Assembly: GCF_014698965.1 (NCBI RefSeq)
Contig: NZ_JACXAE010000075.1
Span: 1 to 64,000 of the forward strand
DNA length: 64,000 bases
Source: Iningainema tapete BLCC-T55
GTDB taxonomy: Bacteria; Cyanobacteriota; Cyanobacteriia; Cyanobacteriales; Nostocaceae
Direction: 5' to 3'
Part shown: positions 45,203-54,610 of the stretch, piece by piece
How the letters are laid out: each line of letters opens with the position of its first letter
Numbering within the stretch: the stretch's first letter is position 1
Translations under genes and position numbers: made by a program
The notes under the pieces: generated by a model
What the model was told of the DNA's origin: nothing
The model's database searches: none
What the model saw: the letters and a program-made list of their open reading frames with translations, nothing else

Positions 45203-46258
45203 ATGCCCAGCACCCTTTGGACTCCCCTTCATGCCAAGATACACCGTCAAATCCGCTCTCGCCAACTCTTTAGACGTAATCAGCGTCTATTAGTTGCCGT
45301 CTCCGGTGGGCAAGATTCTCTCTGTTTAATTAAATTACTGTTAGATTTACAACCGAAATGGGGATGGGATTTGGCAGTAGCTCACTGCGATCATCGTTGG
45401 CGGACTGATTCTCAAGCAAATGCCCACCACGTAGAAAACTTAGCGAAAACTTGGGGTAGTCAGTTTTATTTACAAATTGCTCAGGAGCCTTTACATAGTG
45501 AAGCGGCTGCACGCGATTGGCGATATCAAGCTTTAAGTGCGATCGCGATCAATCATAATTTTGACTGCATTGTTACAGGTCATACAGCCAGCGATCGGGC
45601 TGAGACTGTTCTTTACAATTTAATTCGCGGTACTGGTGCTGATGGTTTGCAATCCTTAACTTGGCAACGCCCACTTACCGATGGCATAGTGCTGGTGCGT
45701 CCACTTTTAGAAGTCACTCGCACACAAACAGCCGAATTTTGCCAAGAATTTCAACTCCCAATATGGGAAGATTCAACTAATCTTGATTTAAAATACGCTC
45801 GTAACCGCATTCGCCAAGAATTATTACCATATTTGCGCTCAAATTTCAACCCCCAAGTTGAATCAGCTTTAGCCCAAACTGCCGAACTTTTGCAAGCAGA
45901 AGTGGAATATTTAGAACAAGCTGCTTATCAGTTGTGGCAAGAGGCGATGACAGAATTGAGTGACAGTGGAGATCCCCCCAACCCTCCAAACCCCCCCTTA
46001 TTAAGGGAGGGCAAGGGGGGGTGGGGGCTAGTTGCGTTGAATCGTCGTGTATTACAGAAAGCACCACTTGCTTTGCAACGTCGTGTGATGCGCTACTGTT
46101 TGCAACAAATACTTCAGATTTCTCCTAGTTTTGAGCAAATTGAAAAACTAACAGCTTTAATTACAGCACCAAATCGTTCGCAAACAGATCCATTTCCCGG
46201 AGGTGCTTACGCTTCTGTAGATGGTGACTGGATTTACCTCAGAAATTTTAGATTGTAG
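45203..46258 (+). CDS. tilS: tRNA(Ile)-lysidine synthase with a repeat-derived insertion
   Basis: Start at ATG 45203 (MPSTLWTPLHAKI). The 351-residue N-type PP-loop ATPase has SGGQDS, HCDHRWR, TGHTASDRAETVLYNL and the family's ARNRIRQELLPYL. It modifies the wobble C of tRNA-Ile(CAU) to lysidine. A Pro/Gly-rich stretch near residues 255-275 (DPPNPPNPPLLREGKGG) is encoded by a palindromic repeat element at 45971-46027 and is foreign to the fold. It sits in the variable C-terminal part, so activity probably survives. It follows ung closely. Confidence 0.93.
   Translation: MPSTLWTPLHAKIHRQIRSRQLFRRNQRLLVAVSGGQDSLCLIKLLLDLQPKWGWDLAVAHCDHRWRTDSQANAHHVENLAKTWGSQFYLQIAQEPLHSEAAARDWRYQALSAIAINHNFDCIVTGHTASDRAETVLYNLIRGTGADGLQSLTWQRPLTDGIVLVRPLLEVTRTQTAEFCQEFQLPIWEDSTNLDLKYARNRIRQELLPYLRSNFNPQVESALAQTAELLQAEVEYLEQAAYQLWQEAMTELSDSGDPPNPPNPPLLREGKGGWGLVALNRRVLQKAPLALQRRVMRYCLQQILQISPSFEQIEKLTALITAPNRSQTDPFPGGAYASVDGDWIYLRNFRL
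45971..46027. repeat. Palindromic repeat inside tilS
   Basis: GATCCCCCCAACCC… and …GGGAGGGCAAGGGGGG form an imperfect inverted repeat, in frame with tilS. A related element lies in spacer at 58616-58654. Confidence 0.8.
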
Positions 46259-46291
46259 AAACTTTCGCGCACAAATTGCCGAGTACTTTCA

Positions 46292-46554
46292 TTAACTGTC
46301 ACGACTGGCAATTAGTTTAGCATTAACAAAAGTGAGAATTCTCTCCAATTCAGCAATTGCGGCATATTCAGCTTCAAGAATGCGCAGTCAGTAATTCAGC
46401 TTTCCGCTTCTCCAGCAGTTCTTCTAAACGATTATGTAGCTCTGATGTAAACTTAACGAGATTAACTCCATCGACTTTTTCAATAGTAATTCCAGAACGA
46501 AGGCAGCCAGGAGGGTTCAATCATCAAAACTGGGGTAATGACTTGAGATGCCAT
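46292..46554 (-). pseudogene. Frameshifted small cyanobacterial protein
   Basis: From ATG 46554 the minus strand reads MASQVITPVLMIEPSW, then the frame shifts to GITIEKVDGVNLVKFTSELH…LEELLEKRKAELLTA, then shifts again to EAEYAAIAELERI.TFVNAKL and TAA at 46292. This is the recognisable order of a small conserved cyanobacterial protein of unknown function, broken by at least two frameshifts. Confidence 0.6.
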
Positions 46555-46913
46555 AATGCTTCTAATCCAAATAATCTCAAAGCGTAACTCTTTGAGTCAG
46601 CGTAACTCTGACTTAAGCTATGAGCCCTTACATAAGTCAAGGCGGCTAAATCATCAAAAATAAGAGACTCCCTCGCTGCATTTTATTGCTTGAGGGAGTT
46701 CTATGCTTCGGTATAGAGTTTCGGTATATCGCTTGATGATTCTATTCTATGAACTATTTATCCCATTGCCAAGTACTCATACCAGAATTTACGTAACGTT
46801 TATAACTTTTTTATAAATTCTTCACAGTGGGAGTTTGCGAGACTGGTTGGGTATGTAACGATAGCAATACACTATTGTGGAAATTGTCAACACCTAAGTT
46901 ATCAATAAAGAAT
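46555..46913. other. Intergenic region before the pentapeptide gene
   Basis: No gene. A hairpin at 46666-46700 (GACTCCCTC with GAGGGAGTT) could end transcription from tilS. AT-rich promoter DNA precedes 46914. Confidence 0.45.
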
Positions 46914-47480
46914 ATGAATCTTCGGATTGTCGGTAGTTTTGTAGTATTACTATCTTGTTTTGGGTTCACAAAGCCAACTCTAGCATTCAATCAGCAAGAC
47001 GTGGAGCAGTTAAGAGCAACCCGTACTTGTTCTCGATGTGATTTGAGTGGAGCAGATTTATCTGGAGCTAATCTGTCTGGTGTAAATTTGCGGGATGCGA
47101 ACTTAAGCAAAACCAATTTATCTCGAGCTAATCTGAAAAATGCTGACTTAACAGGTGTAAATTTGGAAGGTGCGGTATTAGAAGGGGCAAATTTAAGCAA
47201 TGCTACCTTGACTGGTGCAAATCTCAGGTCGGCAATGCTAGAAAATGCCAATCTAGCTTTCACTGGGTTGCTAGGTGCTAATTTAGAAGCCGCTAATATG
47301 AGAGGTGCACAAACGCAGTTCACTAATTTCCGAGGCGCTAACTTTCGCCTGACAACGTTGTCTTCTGGCGTTGTCACCTCAGACAAACTTTATTGGTGGT
47401 CTTTGCAACGTGGCACTGAACGGGATTGTAACACATTCAAGCCAGAAAATACTCTAGGTACAACTTGCTACTCAGAGTAA
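46914..47480 (+). CDS. Secreted pentapeptide-repeat protein
   Basis: Start at ATG 46914, giving a clean signal peptide (LRIVGSFVVLLSCFGFTKPTLA); the earlier frame from 46827 does not. The mature 165 residues contain about 16 A(D/N)LSx-type pentapeptides (GADLSGANLSGVNLRDANLS and onward) that fold into a right-handed quadrilateral helix. A short tail has two Cys. The protein is periplasmic or extracellular; the function of most such proteins is unknown. Confidence 0.85.
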   Translation: MNLRIVGSFVVLLSCFGFTKPTLAFNQQDVEQLRATRTCSRCDLSGADLSGANLSGVNLRDANLSKTNLSRANLKNADLTGVNLEGAVLEGANLSNATLTGANLRSAMLENANLAFTGLLGANLEAANMRGAQTQFTNFRGANFRLTTLSSGVVTSDKLYWWSLQRGTERDCNTFKPENTLGTTCYSE

Positions 47481-47573
47481 CTAAGTAAAAATACAAACAG
47501 TTAACAAATAACAGTTAACTGTTCAACTTTCTCTATGATGGAAAAGAGTGTGTACTAGTAAATTAATTGACTA

Positions 47574-48767
47574 ATGCTTACCCGTATTAAAGACTTAGCG
47601 ACAAAACTAGCACCCCGCTTAATTGAAATTCGCCGTCACATCCACTCTCACCCAGAACTGAGCGGTGAGGAGTACCAAACATCTGCATTTGTTGCTGGTG
47701 TATTATCTTCTAGTGGTCTTCATGTGCAAGAGGGAGTAGGCAAAACTGGCGTAATTGGAGAATTACCGGGTAATAGTAATTCTGAACAAGTTCTGGCTAT
47801 CCGTACTGATATGGATGCCTTGCCAATCCTCGAACGTACTAGTTTAGATTTTAGCTCTCGCAGCATCGGCATCATGCACGCTTGTGGACATGATGTTCAC
47901 ACTACGGTGGGCTTGGGAACGGCAATGGTACTATCACAATTGGCAGAATTACCAGGAGCAGTACGGTTTTTATTTCAACCCGCAGAGGAAATCGCCCAAG
48001 GTGCCAGTTGGATGGTAAAAGATGGGGTGATGGACAAGGTGAAAGCTATTTTAGGTGTTCACGTTTTTCCCTCGATCCCCGCAGGTTCAATTGGTATACG
48101 TTACGGAGCATTGACAGCAGCAACCGATACATTAGAGATTATCATTATCGGTGAATCAGGACATGGTGCTCGTCCCCACGAGGCAATTGATGCGATTTGG
48201 ATTGCCGCCCAAGTAGTTACTACATTACAACAAGCAATTAGTCGCACACAAAATCCCTTGCGTCCTGTCGTACTAAGTATCGGTCAAATTAGTGGCGGCA
48301 GAGCGCCAAACATAATTGCCGATCAAGTAAAGTTGCTGGGAACAGTGCGAAGTCTTCACCCAGAAACTCGTGCCAATCTACCAAACTGGATTGAAAAAAT
48401 TGTCGCTAGCGTATGTCATTCCTACGGCGCTAAATATCAAGTCGATTATCGTCGCGGTGTACCCAGCGTGCAAAATGATTATGCGCTGACTTCTTTGTTC
48501 CAATCAGCAGGGGAAGAAGCATGGGGTAGCGATCGCGTTCAAGTCTTACCCGAACCTTCCCTTGGTGCTGAAGATTTTTCTGTTTATTTAGAACATGCCC
48601 CTGGTTCCATGTTTCGTTTGGGTGTAGGCTACAAAGATCGAGCGATTAATTACCCACTACATCATCCCCTATTTGAAGTTGATGAATCTGCCATTGTTAC
48701 CGGAGTTGTAACCCTTGCTTATACAGCATACAAGTACTGGCAAGAAGAAAGGCTCAAGGCAGAGTAG
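47574..48767 (+). CDS. M20-family amidohydrolase/peptidase
   Basis: A 397-residue metallohydrolase. Metal ligands are HACGHDVHTT, the Glu pair in FQPAEEIAQG, VHVFPS and the late His in LHHPLFEVDE. A lid/dimerisation domain (about 185-295) interrupts the catalytic domain. It resembles N-acyl-amino-acid amidohydrolases and IAA-amino-acid hydrolases of the M20D group; the exact substrate is uncertain. Followed by a strong terminator. Confidence 0.92.
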   Translation: MLTRIKDLATKLAPRLIEIRRHIHSHPELSGEEYQTSAFVAGVLSSSGLHVQEGVGKTGVIGELPGNSNSEQVLAIRTDMDALPILERTSLDFSSRSIGIMHACGHDVHTTVGLGTAMVLSQLAELPGAVRFLFQPAEEIAQGASWMVKDGVMDKVKAILGVHVFPSIPAGSIGIRYGALTAATDTLEIIIIGESGHGARPHEAIDAIWIAAQVVTTLQQAISRTQNPLRPVVLSIGQISGGRAPNIIADQVKLLGTVRSLHPETRANLPNWIEKIVASVCHSYGAKYQVDYRRGVPSVQNDYALTSLFQSAGEEAWGSDRVQVLPEPSLGAEDFSVYLEHAPGSMFRLGVGYKDRAINYPLHHPLFEVDESAIVTGVVTLAYTAYKYWQEERLKAE

Positions 48768-48775
48768 GATGAAGA

Positions 48776-48806
48776 AAAACTCCCAACATGTGGTGTTGGG
48801 AGTTTT
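48776..48806. terminator. Strong bidirectional terminator
   Basis: AAAACTCCCAACA and TGTTGGGAGTTTT form a perfect 13-bp stem with a 5-base loop and T/A tracts on both sides, between the convergent M20 and hemerythrin genes. Confidence 0.9.
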
Positions 48807-48909
48807 AAAGATAACTTAGCAGGTTTCCTGCCTGTGCAAGATGGGCAGTACACCCCGGTAAAACTTTAGATAGAGATACAAAACGCATCTCTATGTCTAA
48901 CTAATTCTT

Positions 48910-49953
48910 CTATTTGCTAACTACACCCATTTTTTCTTGAAGCTTGACTTTAGCAGCTTTAAATTGGGTAGCCAGTTGCTCGCTTTGCTCAGTGCTTAAG
49001 TTGTTGCGGATTGCAGCAAACATGGTGCTTTCTTCTTGACGAATGTGATCGCCAACAGCATCCATTAGCTTTTTGATTTGATCTTTGAATTCAGAAGAAG
49101 AGGGGCTGATAGCCTTGATTTGATCTAATTTCTTCTTCATTTCAGCCTGCTCGTCATACAATTCTTGAGTATCGTTCTGACCGTAGAAAGGACGTACTGC
49201 AGGATATACTACTTGCTCTTCTGCTTCTGCGTGAACGCTCAAATCTTTGTAGATTTGACCGAAATATTCTTGGATCTTTTGGGGATCGTTGCTAGCTAGC
49301 AGTTCGGTAAATAGGGTGTTTACTTTGTTGTGATCCAAACGGATAACGTCTTGAACGTTCATATCCTGCTTGTCGGTAGTTTGGGTAACAGCACTACCAA
49401 ATACACCGCTCAATGCTGCCATAGCATCTTGGACTCTTGCCCAAATACCCTGATCCGCATCTTGTCCAGTTAGTTCGCGTACACCCAATATTTCGAGAAC
49501 ACCTTTGAGTTGCTCTTGGTGAGCGCGGTTCTCAAAGTTAATTGTATTCAAAGGTCCGATCGCTAACATCACGTCAGCACCTACTTTTTGTGCAGCCTTG
49601 TGGATTGTCAAGCCACTCATTACTTGTTGGTGCTTAAGTAGTTCATGCTGGAATACTTTTTCATACAAGCTCAGCTTGGAACCTTTCATCAGTTCACGAA
49701 TCTTTTCTACCATTTGTGTAATGGTTTCTTGGGGCTGAGCTTGAATACCATATTGACCGATGACTGTTTCTAGAATACCCAAGTTTTTCTGGTCAGTTTC
49801 AAGCATATTCCGCAGGTTATTAGCAACTTCGGAATCGGTTACTTGTCCAATAAACTGTTGCTCATTCTCGATCAGTAACTGCTGAACTGCTTTTATATCT
49901 GCTAATTTTACAGCAATAGCAGAGCGCTTGGTGTCATCTAAAGTTGCTACCAT
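48910..49953 (-). CDS. Hemerythrin-domain protein with N-terminal helical domain
   Basis: Start at ATG 49953 (MVATLDDTKRS), 8 bases after GAGGAG. The protein is 347 residues. Residues 10-180 are a helical, ferritin-like-looking domain. Residues about 205-335 are a hemerythrin/HHE bundle: RLDHNKV, VHAEAEEQVVYP (HxxxE) and DHIRQEESTMF (HxxxE). The third-helix position that usually has His reads YDEQAEMK, so one iron ligand may be missing. The family binds oxygen or iron and is often stress-linked. Convergent with the M20 gene. Confidence 0.85.
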   Translation of the reverse strand: MVATLDDTKRSAIAVKLADIKAVQQLLIENEQQFIGQVTDSEVANNLRNMLETDQKNLGILETVIGQYGIQAQPQETITQMVEKIRELMKGSKLSLYEKVFQHELLKHQQVMSGLTIHKAAQKVGADVMLAIGPLNTINFENRAHQEQLKGVLEILGVRELTGQDADQGIWARVQDAMAALSGVFGSAVTQTTDKQDMNVQDVIRLDHNKVNTLFTELLASNDPQKIQEYFGQIYKDLSVHAEAEEQVVYPAVRPFYGQNDTQELYDEQAEMKKKLDQIKAISPSSSEFKDQIKKLMDAVGDHIRQEESTMFAAIRNNLSTEQSEQLATQFKAAKVKLQEKMGVVSK

Positions 49954-50074
49954 TTTTAGTTCTCCTCTCAAAAGAATTTCGTATGATTGCTAGTTTCAAG
50001 GTTGTCATAAAAATTAGTAGTCCTCCATCTTTCTTTTGAACGATAACACCCAACACTCTAGATAGAAAACAATT

Positions 50075-50102
50075 GTAGAGACGCTATTAATCGCGTTTCT
50101 AC
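50075..50102. repeat. GTAGAGAC-type hairpin
   Basis: GTAGAGACGC and GCGTTTCTAC pair around TATTAATC. A member of the same hairpin family found at 23838, 54571, 55571 and 56542. Confidence 0.5.
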
Positions 50103-50230
50103 CAGAAAAATTTGTATTTATTCTTTTAGATAGATAATCAAATCAGCTATACTCCATCGTTAGATAGATTAATTTTGCATAGCAATTTTCTAGATTGACG
50201 CAAGGATATTTAAACAGGAGATTAGTCATA

Positions 50231-50971
50231 ATGCCCGACAGTCCTGGACTAGGACAACAGGCGCTGAATAAAGCGGCAGAAATAGGAATATCTAGCCAGT
50301 TAGATGAAGTAGAAAATTTGGATGTAGATATTAAAACCGATCCGGTTAAATTGGTTCAGGGAGAGGTAGATGCAGTCAAAATAGAAGGCGAAGGTTTGGT
50401 AATGCAAAAAGACCTTCGGATGGATGAGCTAAAAATGCAAATGGGTGGGGTCGCCATCAATCCCCTTAGTGCTGCTTTTGGTAAAATCGAATTAACAAAA
50501 CCTACCCAAGCAAGTGCGCGGGTTGTTTTAACCGAAGACGATATCCACCGCGCTTTTAACTCTGAATATATCCGTTCACAGTTGCAAAGCCAAAAAATTC
50601 ATGTTAATGGGCAATTACAGACTATCTTTCCTCAACATGTTGATTTTCGCTTACCTGGTGATGGGAAAGTAGCACTTTCAGCAACAGTTTTGTTAACAGA
50701 AACTAACGAAACCCACCAAGTCGCCTTTTCAGCAATTCCCCGTGTTAGTGCTAATGGACAAACAGTTTCTCTAGAAAATGTTGAGTATGGTAACACTCAG
50801 GAAATATCGCCTGAACTGACAAAGGCAATGGTTAATCAAACCAGCGAAATTTTAAATCTCAGTAACTTTGATTTGTCAGGAATGAGCCTGCGGGTTAAAC
50901 AACTGAATGTAGAAACAGGTAAACTAATATTGCAAGCTGAAGCTTATGTTGAAAAAATTCCTTCAGCATAA
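50231..50971 (+). CDS. DUF2993 (LmeA-family) protein
   Basis: Start at ATG 50231 (MPDSPGLGQQAL) with AGGAG 11 bases upstream. The 246-residue protein has the DUF2993 pattern: VDIKTDPVKLVQGEVDAVKI, MDELKMQMGGVAINPLSAAF, VVLTEDDIHRAFN. The fold is a lipid-binding tubular one; relatives act in envelope lipid biology. No signal peptide is seen. It lies upstream of a DUF2231 membrane-protein gene on the same strand. Confidence 0.82.
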   Translation: MPDSPGLGQQALNKAAEIGISSQLDEVENLDVDIKTDPVKLVQGEVDAVKIEGEGLVMQKDLRMDELKMQMGGVAINPLSAAFGKIELTKPTQASARVVLTEDDIHRAFNSEYIRSQLQSQKIHVNGQLQTIFPQHVDFRLPGDGKVALSATVLLTETNETHQVAFSAIPRVSANGQTVSLENVEYGNTQEISPELTKAMVNQTSEILNLSNFDLSGMSLRVKQLNVETGKLILQAEAYVEKIPSA

Positions 50972-51049
50972 TAATCAGCTAGAGATGGCAGCAATCACGT
51001 CGGTTCTTAGTAAAAATTAACCTTTATATCATTTGGAGTAATAGGAATT

Positions 51050-51592
51050 ATGGAAACTGAAGAAAGAACCACAACACCATACCCAAATATTCCGGCTTTT
51101 TTAGAAAGTGATAGCAGAGAGTTTCGTGACACTGGTGTACCAAGTACTGTGGCGATCGCCGGACATCCCATTCATCCCATTCTGGTACAATTTCCAATAG
51201 CCTTTCTCGTTGGAGCCTTACTCAGTGATGTCACCTTCTGGTTTACCAGTGATGTTTTCTGGGCAAGGGCTTCTTACTGGCTAATCATTGGTGGATTAGT
51301 CGGAGGTTTAGCCGCAGCCCTAACTGGAATGCTCGACTTTTTAAGAATAGAAAGAGTCCGCAAGCGTACCGCAGGCTGGGCGCACTTAATTCTTAACATT
51401 TCCATCTTGGTACTAACAATTATTAACTTGGTTTTGCGCTGGAACAATCCAGTATCACCCATACTGCCTTGGGGACTGGTAATTTCAGTAATTACAGGCA
51501 CGCTACTTGGTATTTCTGGCTGGTACGGCGGTGAATTAGTTTATAGACACAAAATTTCTGTGATTGGCAACGGTAGTCCAAATTACCCGTAG
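51050..51592 (+). CDS. DUF2231 membrane protein
   Basis: A 180-residue protein with AGGAAT-type upstream sequence. The start of the domain is GHPIHPILVQFPIAFLVGAL, the family signature, followed by four transmembrane helices and an Arg-rich loop. The family is predicted to be a membrane redox or heme-like protein, but no role is established. It ends with a short soluble tail. Confidence 0.82.
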   Translation: METEERTTTPYPNIPAFLESDSREFRDTGVPSTVAIAGHPIHPILVQFPIAFLVGALLSDVTFWFTSDVFWARASYWLIIGGLVGGLAAALTGMLDFLRIERVRKRTAGWAHLILNISILVLTIINLVLRWNNPVSPILPWGLVISVITGTLLGISGWYGGELVYRHKISVIGNGSPNYP

Positions 51593-51767
51593 TTGAAACT
51601 AGGGGCTAGTGTTAAAACTATGATCTAGTACCTATTCACTAATCCCTAGTTGAGCAAAAATGCACTATTCACCAACTCAAAGGTTTTATAGTCTAGTATC
51701 CCTGCTCATCGTTATCGCGATGGGCTTTTTCTTTAAGTACTACACTGGACTTTACAAAGGAAATTTT

Positions 51768-51989
51768 ATGCAAAAAAGAGTCAAGGTTAAACCTAACTCT
51801 AAAGTAAGTCAGATTGAGGAACAAGCAGATGGTAGTTTAACTGTGCGCTTAAAATCACCACCTGTAGACGGTAAAGCCAATGAAGAATTAATCAAGCTAT
51901 TAGCCGAAAAATTTGCTGTACCAAAATCATCTGTCAAAATCAAATCTGGTTCATCCGGACGACAAAAGTTGATTGAAATTGACATTTAA
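51768..51989 (+). CDS. DUF167/YggU-family protein
   Basis: Start at ATG 51768 ([18 protein letters not shown]) with AAAGGA upstream; the longer frame from 51660 is unlikely because the 73-residue form matches the family. Features are [20 protein letters not shown] and [19 protein letters not shown] small conserved fold of unknown function. Confidence 0.88.
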   Translation: MQKRVKVKPNSKVSQIEEQADGSLTVRLKSPPVDGKANEELIKLLAEKFAVPKSSVKIKSGSSGRQKLIEIDI

Positions 51990-52053
51990 GAGTGTGAGGG
52001 AGTGTCTGAGTGAGGGAATGAGGGAAATATATTCTCCCCTACTCCCCTACTCC

Positions 52054-52704
52054 CTAATCTTCAACCAAGTCAGGAACCCAGAAATCATCGTTGACTATTT
52101 GAGTAATGGGCATGTATCTAGGTTGAGTCTTGACTCGTTCTATCCATGCTTGAATCGCCGGAAATCGTGTCAAATCAAATCCACCTTCATCAGCTACATG
52201 AGTGTAAGCAAATAAGCAGATATCAGCAATAGTGTAACGCTCCCCCACAAAAAAGTTGTGGTTTGTTAAATGATTCTCCATTACCTTAAGCGCTGCGTAA
52301 CCCGGTTCGCGTTTTTGCTCAAGTGCTTCTGTGTATTCTGAAGCTTTACCGAGAATAGAAATCCAAAATCTTGATGTGGCAATAAAAGGCTCATGACTAT
52401 TTTGCTCAAAAAATAGCCATTGAAATACTTGTGCTCTGAGAAAGCGATCGTATGGTAAATACTCAGTGCCTTCACTCAGATACAGCAATATGGCATTTGA
52501 TTCTGTCAAGTATTTTCCTATTTCAATTTCTAAAATTGGTATTTTTCCATGAGGATTTTTACTGAGAAATTCCGGTGTTCTAGTTTCTCCTTTGAGAATA
52601 TTAATTTCTATTCTTTCATAGGGTATACCAATTTGTGCTAATAAAAGACGAATTTTATAACCATTGCCTGAAGGTAAAAAATCATACAATCGCAAGATTT
52701 CCAT
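52054..52704 (-). CDS. Glutathione S-transferase family protein
   Basis: A 216-residue GST. The thioredoxin-like N-terminal half has RLYDFLPSGNGYKIRLLLAQ, NPHGKIPILE and the glutathione-binding Glu-Ser (TESNAILLYL). The C-terminal helical half has FVGERYTIADICLFAYTHVA, the Asp N-capping box. It resembles beta/theta-type bacterial GSTs. Substrate unknown. Confidence 0.9.
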   Translation of the reverse strand: MEILRLYDFLPSGNGYKIRLLLAQIGIPYERIEINILKGETRTPEFLSKNPHGKIPILEIEIGKYLTESNAILLYLSEGTEYLPYDRFLRAQVFQWLFFEQNSHEPFIATSRFWISILGKASEYTEALEQKREPGYAALKVMENHLTNHNFFVGERYTIADICLFAYTHVADEGGFDLTRFPAIQAWIERVKTQPRYMPITQIVNDDFWVPDLVED

Positions 52705-52906
52705 GCCAACAAATATTGGGATGAAGTGGATGATTAATCATGGGAGTAAAATACAGCATATTAGTTTAAAAAACAAATATGTGTGATAAGATATACATAT
52801 ATCTAAGACTTTGAGTTCACATAGAATTCTTTAAGAAATGAAAATTCAAAGTGTTAGTTGTAACAATCATTATTGAGTTAACTTTTCTTAACTGTCAAAG
52901 ATAAGT

Positions 52907-53575
52907 ATGTGTGGAAGATACACTCTAACTCAGTCACCTGAAGCAATAGCCCAAGCTTTCCAAGTTAAACAACATCATCAAGACCCTAAATATAACATTG
53001 CCCCGACGCAAATGGTAGAAGTTGTTTTACATAACCCTGTTCGCGGCGATCGCGAAATCGAACAGTTGCGCTGGGGGCTGATTCCGTCATGGACAAAAGA
53101 TCCCGGAATCGGGGCAAAACTAATCAACGCTAGATCGGAAACAGCAGCGCAAAAACCAGCTTTTCGCTCGGCTTTTAAACATCGACGTTGTTTAGTTATA
53201 GCAGATGGCTTTTACGAGTGGCAGCTGCAAAATGGCAAAAAACAGCCTTTTTATTTTCATTTGTTAGATAAAAAACAATTTGCATTTGCCGGGTTGTGGG
53301 AGCAATGGGAATCCCCACAAAATCAAAAAATAAATTCCTGTACAATTTTGACAACTACAGCAAACGAATTAGTACAACCCATCCATGAGCGGATGCCAGT
53401 GATTCTTCAAGAACAGGATTACGATTTATGGTTAGACCAAAAGGTTTTTAAACCTGAGGATTTACAAAAAATCTTGAAACCTTATGTATCAGAAGCAATG
53501 ACTGCCTATCCAGTTAGTACTTTGGTAAATAATCCTAAACATAATAGTCAAGATTGCATCATGCCTCTATCCTAA
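52907..53575 (+). CDS. SOS-response-associated peptidase (SRAP, YedK/HMCES family)
   Basis: A 222-residue protein starting MCGRYTL, with the catalytic Cys at position 2. Other conserved residues are Asn and Arg in INARSETA, Glu in DGFYEW, and His in HERMPVIL. The family covalently captures abasic sites in single-stranded DNA through Cys2 and shields them during replication. Intact. Confidence 0.95.
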   Translation: MCGRYTLTQSPEAIAQAFQVKQHHQDPKYNIAPTQMVEVVLHNPVRGDREIEQLRWGLIPSWTKDPGIGAKLINARSETAAQKPAFRSAFKHRRCLVIADGFYEWQLQNGKKQPFYFHLLDKKQFAFAGLWEQWESPQNQKINSCTILTTTANELVQPIHERMPVILQEQDYDLWLDQKVFKPEDLQKILKPYVSEAMTAYPVSTLVNNPKHNSQDCIMPLS

Positions 53576-53679
53576 GAAGTAGCGACACAAACTAGTAGAA
53601 TAAACAATGAGTAATTAAATACTCACAACAAAGCTACTTCAATAAGTAATTTACGAGACAAGTAATTACACAGCGTAAT

Positions 53680-54201
53680 ATGCCAAGAACTCAGAAAAAC
53701 GATAACTTTATTGACAAATCCTTTACAGTAATGGCAGATATAATTTTAAAGATGCTGCCAGCAAATAAAAAAGCTAAAGAAGCTTTTGTTTATTACCGGG
53801 ATGGGATGTCGGCACAAGCAGAAGGAGAATATGCCGAAGCTTTAGAAAACTACCTTGAAGCTCTAGAACTAGAGGAAGATACTACCGATCGCAGTTACAT
53901 CCTCTACAATATGGGGTTGATTTATGCCAGCAACGGCGAACATGAAAAAGCTTTGGAACTCTATCATCAAGCACTAGAGTGCAACCCCCGTCTGCCTCAA
54001 GCCCTGAATAACATTGCAGTAATTTACCATTACCAGGGTGAAAAGGCAAAAGAGGCAGGAGACGAAGACGCAAAAGAAGCACTGTTCGATCAAGCCGCTG
54101 ACTATTGGATTAGAGCTATTCGCATGGCTCCCAATAACTACATCGAAGCCCAAAACTGGCTGAAAACAACCGGGCGATCGCAAATTGATGTATATTTTTA
54201 G
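53680..54201 (+). CDS. ycf3: Photosystem I assembly protein Ycf3
   Basis: A 173-residue TPR protein: [16 protein letters not shown] at the start, then three TPRs ([56 protein letters not shown]). Ycf3 is a chaperone for assembly of photosystem I in the thylakoid membrane. Length and order match the cyanobacterial and plastid protein. It lies just upstream of gatC, separated by a tandem repeat. Confidence 0.96.
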   Translation: MPRTQKNDNFIDKSFTVMADIILKMLPANKKAKEAFVYYRDGMSAQAEGEYAEALENYLEALELEEDTTDRSYILYNMGLIYASNGEHEKALELYHQALECNPRLPQALNNIAVIYHYQGEKAKEAGDEDAKEALFDQAADYWIRAIRMAPNNYIEAQNWLKTTGRSQIDVYF

Positions 54202-54271
54202 TCCTAAGTCATTTGTCCTAAGTCATTTGATAATAAGTAGTGACTAAGGACCAATGACCAATGACCAGTGA
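54201..54271. repeat. Tandem repeats between ycf3 and gatC
   Basis: A 14-base unit GTCCTAAGTCATTT is repeated exactly twice (54201-54228), followed by heptads CCAATGA, CCAATGA and CCAGTGA (54251-54271). AGTGACTAAGGAC can pair with GTCCTAAGTCA. Confidence 0.7.
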
Positions 54272-54278
54272 GTGAATT

Positions 54279-54569
54279 ATGATTGATATTGAACAAGTAC
54301 GCAAAGTAGCTCATCTAGCTCGTTTAGAGTTGACAGCACAAGAAGAAGAGCAATTTACTACCCAGCTAGGAAATATCCTAGACTATTTTCAACAGTTGAG
54401 CGAATTGGACGTTACTGATGTACCACCAACCACACGCGCTATTGATGTGAGCAATGTGACACGAACGGATGAGTTACAACCTTATCCTGAGCGAGAAGCC
54501 ATTCTCCAAAGTGCGCCACAGCAAGAAGGCGATTTCTTCAAAGTACCAAAAATCCTTAACGAACAATAG
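54279..54569 (+). CDS. gatC: Asp-tRNA(Asn)/Glu-tRNA(Gln) amidotransferase subunit C
   Basis: A 96-residue protein with the GatC pattern: [36 protein letters not shown] and C-terminal FFKVPKIL. GatC wraps around GatA and stabilises the GatCAB complex that amidates mischarged Gln-tRNA. GatA and GatB are not in the window. Followed by a hairpin terminator. Confidence 0.95.
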   Translation: MIDIEQVRKVAHLARLELTAQEEEQFTTQLGNILDYFQQLSELDVTDVPPTTRAIDVSNVTRTDELQPYPEREAILQSAPQQEGDFFKVPKILNEQ

Positions 54570-54570
54570 T

Positions 54571-54595
54571 AGAGACGCCCCGGTGGGGCGTCTTT
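54571..54595 (+). terminator. GC-rich terminator after gatC
   Basis: GACGCCCC (54574-54581) pairs with GGGGCGTC (54585-54592) around GGT, then TTT. It belongs to the GTAGAGACG-type hairpins. Confidence 0.75.
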
Positions 54596-54610
54596 CCCAG
54601 GAGTAAAATT

